Below are positions 36,714-44,523 of a stretch of DNA of 45,021 nucleotides, in pieces. Each line of letters begins with the position of its first letter. Position 1 is the first letter of the stretch. The stretch is taken from assembly GCA_902595145.1 (NCBI GenBank), contig CACJOU010000010.1, positions 1 through 45,021 on the forward strand, given 5' to 3'. The notes under the pieces are model-generated. The model saw nothing but the letters and a program-made list of their open reading frames with translations, was not told the origin of the DNA and searched no databases. Origin of the DNA: an uncultured SAR116 cluster alpha proteobacterium (GTDB lineage Bacteria; Pseudomonadota; Alphaproteobacteria; Puniceispirillales; Marisalimonadaceae). The position numbers were made by a program, and so were the translations under genes.

Positions 36714-37151
36714 TTATTTATTAATAGGAATCCATGTTGCACTTGCATAAGCAGCTAATCTTTGATCTTCTCTATATAAGTGAGATTGTAAAAAAACAAT
36801 TGTTTTACCTTTTTTGATAAAACTTCCTTCGCATCTGACTTGCCCTCCATTGATTGGAAGAAGGTATTTTACATTCATTTCTAATGTTGCTCCAGCACCC
36901 ATTTTATGATGTAATAAATGGCCCATAGATACATCTAAAGCGGTAGCTATGACACCACCATGAAGAGTTCCTTGAGGATTGAACATAGGACTTTTGGCTT
37001 CAAATGAGACTATACACAAATCATCTTTATAAGTAGTTTGAAAACCGAGAAACCTTGAAAGATAAAAAGAGCCAAAATCTTGTTCATCAGAACTATCTGC
37101 ATCTGAAAGCATCTTGGCACCTAATTGTTTTATTTTTGCAGAATTATCCAT
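36714..37151 (-). CDS. PaaI-type hot-dog thioesterase
   Basis: This 145-residue protein has the PaaI/YdiI family motif NPQGTLHGGVIATALDVSMG (58-77), with N58, the HGG turn at 64-66 and D73 in catalytic positions. It should hydrolyse an acyl-CoA, often an aromatic or beta-keto type. It lies 48 bp downstream of the mandelate-racemase-like gene on the same strand, and both follow the monooxygenase gene, suggesting one catabolic unit. It is convergent with the sirtuin-like gene, 3 bp apart. Confidence 0.9.
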   Translation of the reverse strand: MDNSAKIKQLGAKMLSDADSSDEQDFGSFYLSRFLGFQTTYKDDLCIVSFEAKSPMFNPQGTLHGGVIATALDVSMGHLLHHKMGAGATLEMNVKYLLPINGGQVRCEGSFIKKGKTIVFLQSHLYREDQRLAAYASATWIPINK

Positions 37152-37199
37152 AAAATTTTCCTAAAATAATTAATTATTGAAAGAACAATTTATAATTTT

Positions 37200-38288
37200 T
37201 TAGTTGATAAGAAATTTTGTTAACTTATCAAAATCAAAAATTATACCATGTCCAGGCATTTCAGAAGCTTGGGTAAAACCATCTTTAACTTTAAGTGGAG
37301 ATTCAATGAATTCGTCAATTCTCCATGCATGGAATTCCAAATAAGACGCATTAGGGCATGATGCGAGTAGATGTACATGTAATTCATGAACTCCATGAGA
37401 ACATATTGGTAAATTATTTATTTCAGCCAATTTTGCTACTTTCATGAAAGGTGTAATGCCTCCACAAGTTGTTAAGTCAGGTTCAAGAAAATCAACACCA
37501 CCGACATTAATAAGTTGATTAAATTCAGAAAGAGTATGAAGATTTTCACCCGCAGCAATTGGGATTTTTCCTAAAGATCTTAAGTGAGCATAACTTACAA
37601 AATCATCTGGTTTTATTGGCTCTTCAAGCCAAACTAGATTAAATTTTTCTATCTCTTTAAAAGCTATTACAGCTTGATCAATTCTCCATGCCTCATTAGC
37701 ATCTGCCATTAACATTATATCATCTGGTAAATGAGTTCTCATGGCATCTAATCTTTTAATATCCTCAGATAAATGTTCTCTACCTAGCCTCATTTTGATT
37801 GATCTGAAGCCTTTATCAAGAGACTTAGAAGCTCCGTTAAGCAATTTTTCTATTGTAAAATTTAAATCAATATTTCCTGCATAAGCTAATACTTCTTTTT
37901 TAAAGCCACCAAGCAATCTCCATAATGGTTCATTTAAGCATTTACCTTTAAGATCCCAAAGTGCAACATCAACAGCAGCAATAGCAAAACTTACAGGCGC
38001 ACCCCTCCCGGCATAGTGGGTGGCTTTCCACATTTCTTTCCATAGTAATTCAATTAATCTAGGATCCTTGTTCAAAATTATAGGTATAAAACTATTTTTT
38101 ATAATTGAAGCAATTGCTAAACCTTGATTTTCGTGAACAGTAATATACCCAATACCATGCCCCCCGTCATCATTTATAATTTTACAGATGACTAAATCAA
38201 ATGCTTTCATGACACCTGCGGCAAAAGCTTCAACAGGTTCAGGCAAAGGTATTTTGTATGTGTTTACTTCAATTTTTGATATTTCCAT
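37200..38288 (-). CDS. Mandelate racemase/muconate lactonizing enzyme superfamily protein
   Basis: This 362-residue enolase-superfamily enzyme has a capping domain (1-125) and a barrel. Metal ligands are D196 (MADAN), E222 (WLEEP) and E248 (AGEN). The general acid/base positions are K165 in IKMR (a KxR rather than KxK pair) and the D271-H298 dyad, as in the mandelate racemase subgroup. It probably dehydrates or racemises an acid sugar or related hydroxy acid; the substrate cannot be read. It begins 23 bp after the monooxygenase gene stop on the same strand and precedes the thioesterase. Confidence 0.88.
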   Translation of the reverse strand: MEISKIEVNTYKIPLPEPVEAFAAGVMKAFDLVICKIINDDGGHGIGYITVHENQGLAIASIIKNSFIPIILNKDPRLIELLWKEMWKATHYAGRGAPVSFAIAAVDVALWDLKGKCLNEPLWRLLGGFKKEVLAYAGNIDLNFTIEKLLNGASKSLDKGFRSIKMRLGREHLSEDIKRLDAMRTHLPDDIMLMADANEAWRIDQAVIAFKEIEKFNLVWLEEPIKPDDFVSYAHLRSLGKIPIAAGENLHTLSEFNQLINVGGVDFLEPDLTTCGGITPFMKVAKLAEINNLPICSHGVHELHVHLLASCPNASYLEFHAWRIDEFIESPLKVKDGFTQASEMPGHGIIFDFDKLTKFLIN

Positions 38289-38311
38289 TTTATTTCCCTA
38301 TCAAATAAGAA

Positions 38312-39925
38312 TTATAAAAACTCAAACCCTTCATAATTGTTTTTTATTTTTTCATCACAAATACTTTTATAATTTGCAACTCCACCGACATAGGGCATAA
38401 AATTCCTCGATTTTCCTATTATATTATCACCATTATACCAAGAATGAGCTAATGGGTATAAAGTTGAGTTTGCAACTTCATTATTATGATTAACCCATTC
38501 ATTCTGACTATTTAAATTTGCTGAAACAGTATTGAAGTTATTTTTTTGCTTATGAACGATCAAATTATGAACAAAGTCAACATGTTGCTCTATTGATAAT
38601 ATCATCTGACTTTTTACGCCCGGGCTTTGTGGTCCTGTAATCATAAAAAGATTAGGGAAGTTTGATACCATTATACCTAAATATGTTTTTGGGCCTTTGT
38701 CCCATATTGATTTTAAGCTTATATCATTTTCATTTCTGATATCTATTGCGTTAACTGCACCAGTCATTGCATCAAAGCCTGTCGCGAAAACTAAATCGTC
38801 AAATAAGTATTCGGTATTATTAGTAATTAATCCATTATAAGTAATTTTCTCAATTGGATTATTTGAAACATCAATTAAAGATACATTTTCTTTGTTATAA
38901 GTTTCAAAATAGTTGCTATCTAAACATAGTCTTTTTGTTCCAATTGGATGATTGTTGGGGCAAAGTAACTCAGCAGTTTTTTTGTTTTTAACAATTTTTC
39001 TAATTTTATTACGTACAAACTCTGCAGCTGTTTCATTTGCTTTCTCATCAGTTAATAGATCAGTGAAAGCAAACAACATGGCTTGACCACCTTCTTGCCA
39101 AGCTTTTTCATAAATACCATTTCTTTCATTTTCACTTACATCAAAAGCAGATTGCGTCGGTGGTTGATATTTAGCTATTCCAAAAGAAGAATTTTTCGCA
39201 AGATCTCTATATTTTTTATAGTTTTTCTTATATTCATCTCTTCGATCATCCGGCAGATCTCTGTGTCTTGCTGGTAAACTAAAGTTTGGAGTGCGTTGGA
39301 AAACTAATAACTGTTGTGCAGTTTCTGAAATTATTGGAATTGATTGAACTCCAGATGAGCCCGTACCAATGATACCAACTTTTTTTCCTTTAAAATTTGG
39401 CATTTCTTTTGGCCAAGCACCAGTGTGGTAGATATTTCCTTTAAATTCATTTATTCCAGGAAAATGAGGTGTGTTTGGAGTAGATAAATTTCCAGTTGCT
39501 AAAATTAGGTTTTTAGAAGTGATAACTTCATCTTTATCAGTTTTTATTAACCAATTTTGATACTTTTCATTAAAATTAGCTTTTGTTATTTTTGTATTAA
39601 AATTTATTTTATCCCTTAAGTTAAATTTTTTACTGACATATTGAGCATATTTTAAAAGTTCTGGTTGAGTTCCATATTTTTCTTTCCAATTCCACTCTTG
39701 TTGTAATTCTTCTGAAAATGAATATGAATAATCCATACTTTCAATATCGCATCTTGCTCCAGGATATCTATTCCAATACCAGGTTCCTCCAACATCATCT
39801 GCTTGTTCGTAAATTTCTGCTTTAAATCCATCAGATAGCTGTTTATGTAAACTATACATTCCTGCAAAACCAGCCCCAACAATTAATGTATCTAAAGATT
39901 TAGTAGTATCCAAATAAGCCTCCAT
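38312..39925 (-). CDS. FAD-dependent Baeyer-Villiger-type monooxygenase
   Basis: This 537-residue flavoprotein inserts one oxygen atom next to a ketone or oxidises another carbonyl compound using NADPH and O2. Two Rossmann motifs are present, GAGFAG at 17-22 (FAD) and GTGSSG at 187-192 (NADPH), and between them lies FKGNIYHTGAWP at 161-172, the type I Baeyer-Villiger fingerprint FxGxxxHxxxWP. The conserved GGTWYWNRYPGARCD at 46-60 supports the assignment. It is the first gene of the minus-strand monooxygenase/enolase-superfamily/thioesterase run and diverges from the Hsp20 gene. The natural substrate is unknown. Confidence 0.92.
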   Translation of the reverse strand: MEAYLDTTKSLDTLIVGAGFAGMYSLHKQLSDGFKAEIYEQADDVGGTWYWNRYPGARCDIESMDYSYSFSEELQQEWNWKEKYGTQPELLKYAQYVSKKFNLRDKINFNTKITKANFNEKYQNWLIKTDKDEVITSKNLILATGNLSTPNTPHFPGINEFKGNIYHTGAWPKEMPNFKGKKVGIIGTGSSGVQSIPIISETAQQLLVFQRTPNFSLPARHRDLPDDRRDEYKKNYKKYRDLAKNSSFGIAKYQPPTQSAFDVSENERNGIYEKAWQEGGQAMLFAFTDLLTDEKANETAAEFVRNKIRKIVKNKKTAELLCPNNHPIGTKRLCLDSNYFETYNKENVSLIDVSNNPIEKITYNGLITNNTEYLFDDLVFATGFDAMTGAVNAIDIRNENDISLKSIWDKGPKTYLGIMVSNFPNLFMITGPQSPGVKSQMILSIEQHVDFVHNLIVHKQKNNFNTVSANLNSQNEWVNHNNEVANSTLYPLAHSWYNGDNIIGKSRNFMPYVGGVANYKSICDEKIKNNYEGFEFL

Positions 39926-39977
39926 AATAATTTTAAATATTAGGTCTTGAAAAAAAGATTTTCAACATTAAATAACA

Positions 39978-40003
39978 CTTGTGATGCCATAATGGGTCAT
40001 AAT
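39978..40003 (+). promoter_or_regulatory. Possible heat-shock (sigma-32-type) promoter of the Hsp20 gene
   Basis: CTTGTG (39978-39983) is separated by 14 bases from CATAAT (39998-40003). This partly matches the sigma-32 pattern CTTGAA...CCCATnT. Transcription would start around 40010, just before the first stem of the RNA thermometer candidate. Confidence 0.35.
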
Positions 40004-40012
40004 TTATAAAAT

Positions 40013-40066
40013 AACATCGCCATTATTGGGATGTTGAAAATTAACTCGCTTTATAAGGAGATAAAA
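40013..40066 (+). promoter_or_regulatory. ROSE-like RNA thermometer in the Hsp20 leader
   Basis: Two hairpins fill the leader. The first pairs AACATC (40013-40018) plus CCA with TGG plus GATGTT (to 40035), with one bulged G and a 4-base loop. The second pairs CTC-G-CTT (40045-40051) with AAGGAG (40055-40060), with G48 bulged and a 3-base loop, so the whole Shine-Dalgarno sequence is masked. UCGCU opposite AGGA with an unpaired G is the hallmark of ROSE elements in alphaproteobacterial small heat-shock genes, which melt on warming and permit translation. Confidence 0.75.
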
Positions 40067-40489
40067 ATGACTATTTTACCAACTCTTGCTTTAAGATCAT
40101 TTGTAGGTTTTGACAACCTTTTTAATGAATTAGAAAGCATTTCTAACCAAAAACAAAGTTCTTTTCCTGCTCACGATATAATTAGAATATCAGATGATGA
40201 GTATGAAATTACATTAGCTGTTTCAGGCTTTAATAAAAAAGACTTAAGTATTGATGTCCACGATGGTGTTCTTACAATTAAGGGAAATGGTGGATCTGAA
40301 GTTCAAGACGATAGCTTGCAATATATATATAAGGGTATTGCAAAAAGATCTTTTGAACAAAAATTTAGATTAGAACAATACGTAGATGTTAAAGAAGCCA
40401 AATTGTCTAATGGTTTATTAACTGTGTCACTTCTAAGAGAAGTGCCAGAAGAGAGAAAGCCAAGACAAATAACTCTAAAAACTGCTTAA
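40067..40489 (+). CDS. Small heat-shock protein, Hsp20/IbpA family
   Basis: This 140-residue chaperone holds unfolding proteins under heat stress. Residues about 34-125 form the alpha-crystallin domain with VSGFNKKDLSIDVHDGVLTI and the hallmark AKLSNGLLTVSLLREVPE (about 111-128); an I-x-L-type motif (ITL, 135-137) near the C-terminus suits oligomer contacts. ATG at 40067 is chosen over the ATG at 40031 because AAGGAG at 40055-40060 lies six bases upstream and the shorter form matches the family start. Expression is probably controlled by the leader RNA structure at 40013-40060. Confidence 0.93.
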   Translation: MTILPTLALRSFVGFDNLFNELESISNQKQSSFPAHDIIRISDDEYEITLAVSGFNKKDLSIDVHDGVLTIKGNGGSEVQDDSLQYIYKGIAKRSFEQKFRLEQYVDVKEAKLSNGLLTVSLLREVPEERKPRQITLKTA

Positions 40490-40498
40490 TTAACTTTG

Positions 40499-40527
40499 GG
40501 TTAGGGCACATGCCCTAACCTTCATTT
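40499..40527 (+). terminator. Intrinsic terminator after the Hsp20 gene
   Basis: GGTTAGGGCA (40499-40508) and TGCCCTAACC (40511-40520) form a perfect 10-bp stem (the innermost pairs probably open to give a 4-6 base loop), followed by TTCATTT. It lies 10 bp after the Hsp20 stop codon. Confidence 0.75.
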
Positions 40528-40543
40528 CAAGGTATAATTAATA

Positions 40544-40762
40544 ATGGAATTCTTATTAATATGGGTATTAGGAAATGATGTAATTGATAGTGGTCTTAGA
40601 TATAAGAATGCTGCAAAATGTTTTTCAGAATCCCAAAATGCCGCTGCTGAAATGAGGGAAGTTGGTCTCTCTGCACCAAAATTCACATGTTTGCCAGTTT
40701 CGAAAGGTAAAGAATTTAAAATATATAGAAATAATGACCAAAGTCCTAGATTTCCATTTTAG
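40544..40762 (+). CDS. Hypothetical protein (72 aa)
   Basis: This 72-residue protein is not recognised. It starts with a short hydrophobic stretch (MEFLLIWVLGND), too short for a membrane helix, then a helix-rich middle (NAAKCFSESQNAAAEMREVG) with two cysteines in the whole protein and a C-terminal basic stretch. An AAGG ribosome site lies at 40529-40532, 11 bases upstream of ATG. It follows the Hsp20 terminator, so it needs its own promoter or read-through, and is convergent with another small hypothetical gene. It could be spurious. Confidence 0.5.
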   Translation: MEFLLIWVLGNDVIDSGLRYKNAAKCFSESQNAAAEMREVGLSAPKFTCLPVSKGKEFKIYRNNDQSPRFPF

Positions 40763-40764
40763 AT

Positions 40765-40980
40765 TTATTCGTTAAATTTTTTTTCTATAATTTTTCTTAT
40801 TTTTTCTATTTCTTTTGTCTGTTTATCAATACCTAAATTTTTTCTAATAAATCCATAAATCCATATAATTAATATTACAAAAATTAAACCAAATAAAATC
40901 TCAATCATTAAAAATAAAAAATTTATTTTTGCCTGAAAAATTTCTAGCGTTGAATTAAGGGGTTTTAATAAGTCTTTCAT
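40765..40980 (-). CDS. Hypothetical membrane protein (71 aa)
   Basis: This 71-residue protein has one strong membrane helix (about residues 20-44, FLFLMIEILFGLIFVILIIW) followed by a highly charged lysine/glutamate-rich cytoplasmic tail of helical character. No family is recognised. It is convergent with the 72-aa hypothetical gene, 2 bp apart, and divergent from the TRAP receptor gene across 82 bp. Membrane topology and intact frame support a real gene. Confidence 0.6.
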   Translation of the reverse strand: MKDLLKPLNSTLEIFQAKINFLFLMIEILFGLIFVILIIWIYGFIRKNLGIDKQTKEIEKIRKIIEKKFNE

Positions 40981-41062
40981 TTACATATCTAATATTTAAT
41001 TAATTGCTTCCAAATTATAATTTAATAATATAGTTTTTTGTACAAAAATATGGGAGGAATTT

Positions 41063-42016
41063 ATGAAAGTTATAAAAATATTAATTTTATCCGTGATATC
41101 TGCATTTTTTTCAAGCGCAGTTTTATCAGAAACAAGAATAACTTATAAATCAGCAAAATCCACTTCATCTTATTACCAGATGGCTGTGCAAATTGCCGAT
41201 ACTATGAAAAAATCAACTAATGGCAAAATGATTTTGACTATTGAAGAAAGTCAAGGCTCTGTTCAAAATGTAAAAGAAGTTGCAGCAAGGACTGGAAATT
41301 ATGTATTTACTACACCGCCTGTCTTAGTGAAATTAGCTATAGCAGAAAAAGCTATGTTTAAGGGGAAAGGTAATCCCAACTATAAAAACATAAGAGCTTT
41401 GTTTCCAATTCCTTCCTTAACAATGCATTTTGTTATGTCAAAGAAGTCAGGCGTAAAAAATTTTTCAGACATGGCTGGTAAAACAATATTATTAGGAAAG
41501 GGATCTTTTGGAGCTAAAGAAGGTGCAAAATATATTAAAAAATTTGGTTTAGAAGGAAAAGTTAAATTAGCTCAAGTAGAACTTTCTAACGCTGTGCCAG
41601 CTCTTAAGAATGGACAAATTGATGGATTTGTTACAGCTGGCTCTTATCCAGCCCCTAATGTTATAGAAGCTGCGGCGTCTATGGGAGTGAATGTAATATC
41701 CCTTACAGATGATCAAATTAAATCATTTAAAAGAACAAAACTAACAATACCCTCCGGCACCTATAAAGGTCAAAATAGTGATATTACAACAACTTCATTG
41801 CCAGTTGTTGCATATGCTACAACAAATATGAGCAAAGACGTAGCCTATAATCTTACTAAAGCTTATTGGGAAAATAAAGGCAAATTGGGAGAAGCTGCAA
41901 AGTGGTGGAATGGAGTAACTCCTGAAATGATATCTAATGTATCAACTAAAGTACACTCAGGTGCAGTGAAGTATTACGAAGAAAGAGGGGTAAAGTTGGC
42001 AGATCATCATAAATAA
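41063..42016 (+). CDS. TRAP transporter solute receptor, TAXI family
   Basis: This 317-residue periplasmic binding protein belongs to the TAXI group of TRAP transporters. A signal peptide occupies residues 1-22 (core IKILILSVISAFFSSAVLS). The mature part starts TRITYKSAKSTSSYYQMAVQ and contains GKTILLGKGSFGAKEGAKYI and VPALKNGQIDGFVTAGSYP, typical TAXI segments. A strong GGGAGGA ribosome site (41051-41057) precedes ATG. It is followed 6 bp later by the fused permease gene. The ligand is unknown; characterised family members bind compounds such as glutamate. Confidence 0.92.
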   Translation: MKVIKILILSVISAFFSSAVLSETRITYKSAKSTSSYYQMAVQIADTMKKSTNGKMILTIEESQGSVQNVKEVAARTGNYVFTTPPVLVKLAIAEKAMFKGKGNPNYKNIRALFPIPSLTMHFVMSKKSGVKNFSDMAGKTILLGKGSFGAKEGAKYIKKFGLEGKVKLAQVELSNAVPALKNGQIDGFVTAGSYPAPNVIEAAASMGVNVISLTDDQIKSFKRTKLTIPSGTYKGQNSDITTTSLPVVAYATTNMSKDVAYNLTKAYWENKGKLGEAAKWWNGVTPEMISNVSTKVHSGAVKYYEERGVKLADHHK

Positions 42017-42022
42017 TATTAT

Positions 42023-43774
42023 ATGACGCTTAATTATAAAATGTGGATTGTCTTTGGGTTTATTTCTATAGCCTTCCACATTTACCTTATTTTTTCTGGA
42101 TTAGTTCCTAATTTAATTTCAAGGCCATTACATTTTGCTTTAATTTTGCCTTGGATTTTCCTTTATAATAATGGAACAAAATTTCAATTTTTAATTAACG
42201 TTTCCATTGTCATTACAGGAATAACATCATGTCTATATATTGCCATTTTTTCAAATCAGTTAATGGATCAATATGGATTTTTAGAAAATAAATTTCAATT
42301 AATTGTCTCTTTAATATTAATTTTAATTGTATTAGATGCTGCAAGAAGATCAGTAGGATGGCCGCTGCCTATTGTAAGTTTTTTAGCGTTATTATATGGA
42401 GTTTTTGGAGAACATATACCTGGTGAGTTTGGTCATCCAGGACTGCCTTTAAATAGCTTTTTGGGAACACTTACAATTGCTGAAGGTGGGTTATGGGGCC
42501 CGTTAACGGGTGTTTCTGTGTCTATAGTGTCAATATTTGTTATATTTGGCTCTTTTTTAAATTCTGGTGAAGCTGGTTCAGGTTTCATGAATATTGCAAC
42601 CGCTTTTGCAGGAAAATTAAAAGGAGGAGCTGCAAAAGTTTCAGTAATTTCATCTGCTCTTTTTGGTTCTATTTCAGGTTCAGCATCTGCAAATGTTGCT
42701 TCTACCGGTATGGTCACCTTGCCAGCAATGATAAAGTTAAACTATCCTAAGAGGTTGGCTGCATCTGTAGAGGCTGTAGCATCTTCAGGAGGTCAGATTA
42801 TGCCACCCTTAATGGGTGCAGGTGCATTTGTAATGGTAGAATTAACTGGCGTCCCATATGATAAAATTATTATTGCGGCTCTTTTGCCAGCTATTCTTTT
42901 CTTTTTTGCAGTTTGGGTTGGCATTAATTTTTATTGTAAAATTTATAATTTAAAACCAATGAAAAAAGATAATCTACCAGATATTAGGACAGTAATTATA
43001 ACTTCATTATTTTTTTTAATTCCGTTTTCAATATTACTTTCTCTAATGTTTTCGGGTTTTACGCCTCAATATTCTGCTTCAATATCAATATTAGCCGCAT
43101 TTATATTACTATTTTTTAATATAAAAAATATTTTTAATTTTCAGTTAGGTGCAAGTAGATTTTTTGAAGCTTGTGTTGCTTCTGGGCGTCAGATTTCTCT
43201 AATAGGTTCAATAATAATATGTGCTTCAATTATAATTGGTGTTTTGTCAATGACAGGTTTAGGAGTAAAACTTACTTCTTTAATTATATCTTTATCAGAT
43301 AATAATATTTGGCCTGCATTAATTTTAACTGGCATTGCTTGCTTGTTATTAGGTATGGAGGTACCTACTACTGCAGCTTATGTAATATGTGTTTCTGTAG
43401 CTGGTCCAGCTTTGGTTGACATGGGACTTGAGCTTCTCCAAGTTCATTTATTTGTGTTTTGGTTTGCTTTATTGTCAACCATTACACCACCTGTTTGTGG
43501 AACAGTTTTTATTGCTTCAGGAATGGTGTCTGAAAACTGGTTAAAAGTTTCTTTGACATCAATGAGTCTAGGAATCGGATTATACTTTATTCCATTAGCG
43601 ATGATAGCAAACGAAGCAATAATTAAAATAAACGCTGATTTTATTTCATCATTAGTAGCGTTTGTTAAGATTGCTTTAAGTTTGGTTATGCTGTCTTATG
43701 CTTTTATCAGTAATAACTTAATTATATACAAAATAATGGCATTTTGTTTAGGTATGTTTGTAATGTTTTTATAA
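42023..43774 (+). CDS. TRAP transporter fused permease (4TM-12TM)
   Basis: This 583-residue inner-membrane protein is the sodium-driven permease partner of the TAXI receptor. The small (DctQ-like) and large (DctM-like) subunits are fused, the usual form for TAXI systems. Hydrophobic helices run through the whole length. The core contains GSISGSASANVASTGMVTLP and EAVASSGGQIMPPLMGAGAF, the family's conserved transport motifs, and GMEVPTTAAYVICV in the second half. It starts 6 bp after the receptor gene. It is convergent with the methyltransferase gene, 1 bp apart. Confidence 0.93.
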   Translation: MTLNYKMWIVFGFISIAFHIYLIFSGLVPNLISRPLHFALILPWIFLYNNGTKFQFLINVSIVITGITSCLYIAIFSNQLMDQYGFLENKFQLIVSLILILIVLDAARRSVGWPLPIVSFLALLYGVFGEHIPGEFGHPGLPLNSFLGTLTIAEGGLWGPLTGVSVSIVSIFVIFGSFLNSGEAGSGFMNIATAFAGKLKGGAAKVSVISSALFGSISGSASANVASTGMVTLPAMIKLNYPKRLAASVEAVASSGGQIMPPLMGAGAFVMVELTGVPYDKIIIAALLPAILFFFAVWVGINFYCKIYNLKPMKKDNLPDIRTVIITSLFFLIPFSILLSLMFSGFTPQYSASISILAAFILLFFNIKNIFNFQLGASRFFEACVASGRQISLIGSIIICASIIIGVLSMTGLGVKLTSLIISLSDNNIWPALILTGIACLLLGMEVPTTAAYVICVSVAGPALVDMGLELLQVHLFVFWFALLSTITPPVCGTVFIASGMVSENWLKVSLTSMSLGIGLYFIPLAMIANEAIIKINADFISSLVAFVKIALSLVMLSYAFISNNLIIYKIMAFCLGMFVMFL

Positions 43775-43775
43775 A

Positions 43776-44507
43776 TTACTTCGGAGATAAATGCCACCAT
43801 TTGCCGATATAACTCCTACCTTCGCTAGAAAGGAGATTTCTATCAATGTCATTTAATTTATGAAGTTCAGAAATGTTTTCGAAATTTTTATTGTTGTCTA
43901 TGATAATAGATACATTAAAAATTTTTTTTGATCTTTCTAGCAATTCAATTTCTAAATTTTTTTTATTATTTTTGTGTATTTCTATTATGATATTACTATT
44001 TCTAACTTTTTTAAGTATTTCTTCAGTAAAAAAATCAAACTCTCCACCTTCAATATCACATAAAATAGTAGTTTTTGAAAAATCAATATCTGATGGTAAT
44101 GAAGAAAAGAAATTATCTTTAGTTACTTTACCCATTATTGATAGGTTGTTTTTGACATTATTAATTTTTGCGGTTAGATGTAAGTTATCTCTACTTTTTT
44201 TTGTTTCTTCAAAGGCATAACAATATTCACAAATTTTAGATTTCAAGCAACCTATAGCAAAAAATCCATCAGCAGCGCCAATATCAATTAATATTGGTTT
44301 ACTTATATCTTTTAATTTCTGTTGTATCTTATTTTCATAAATGCCATAAATTTTTGATCCTATATCTCCTTTACCCCATGAAATTTTGTCATTCATTTTT
44401 AAATTTTTAAAAATTCCATACTGCACTATAAAATTATGTTTTCTTGCATGTTCATAACTTAATATGGACCAGTATTTTTTAGTAAATTTATAATATAATT
44501 TTTTCAT
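43776..44507 (-). CDS. FkbM-like SAM-dependent methyltransferase
   Basis: This 243-residue protein has a SAM-binding motif ILIDIGAADGFFAIG at 72-86 and a second Rossmann strand with CYAFEETKKSRDNL; TTILCDIEGGEFDFF is the FkbM-type post-motif with the conserved IEGGE segment. The substrate is unknown; FkbM relatives methylate sugars or natural products. The N-terminal 70 residues are not recognised. It lies 16 bp downstream of the minus-strand hydratase gene stop, so the two may be co-transcribed. The gene is very A/T rich and lysine/asparagine rich. Confidence 0.8.
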   Translation of the reverse strand: MKKLYYKFTKKYWSILSYEHARKHNFIVQYGIFKNLKMNDKISWGKGDIGSKIYGIYENKIQQKLKDISKPILIDIGAADGFFAIGCLKSKICEYCYAFEETKKSRDNLHLTAKINNVKNNLSIMGKVTKDNFFSSLPSDIDFSKTTILCDIEGGEFDFFTEEILKKVRNSNIIIEIHKNNKKNLEIELLERSKKIFNVSIIIDNNKNFENISELHKLNDIDRNLLSSEGRSYIGKWWHLSPK

Positions 44508-44523
44508 TTTATTTTATAATATT

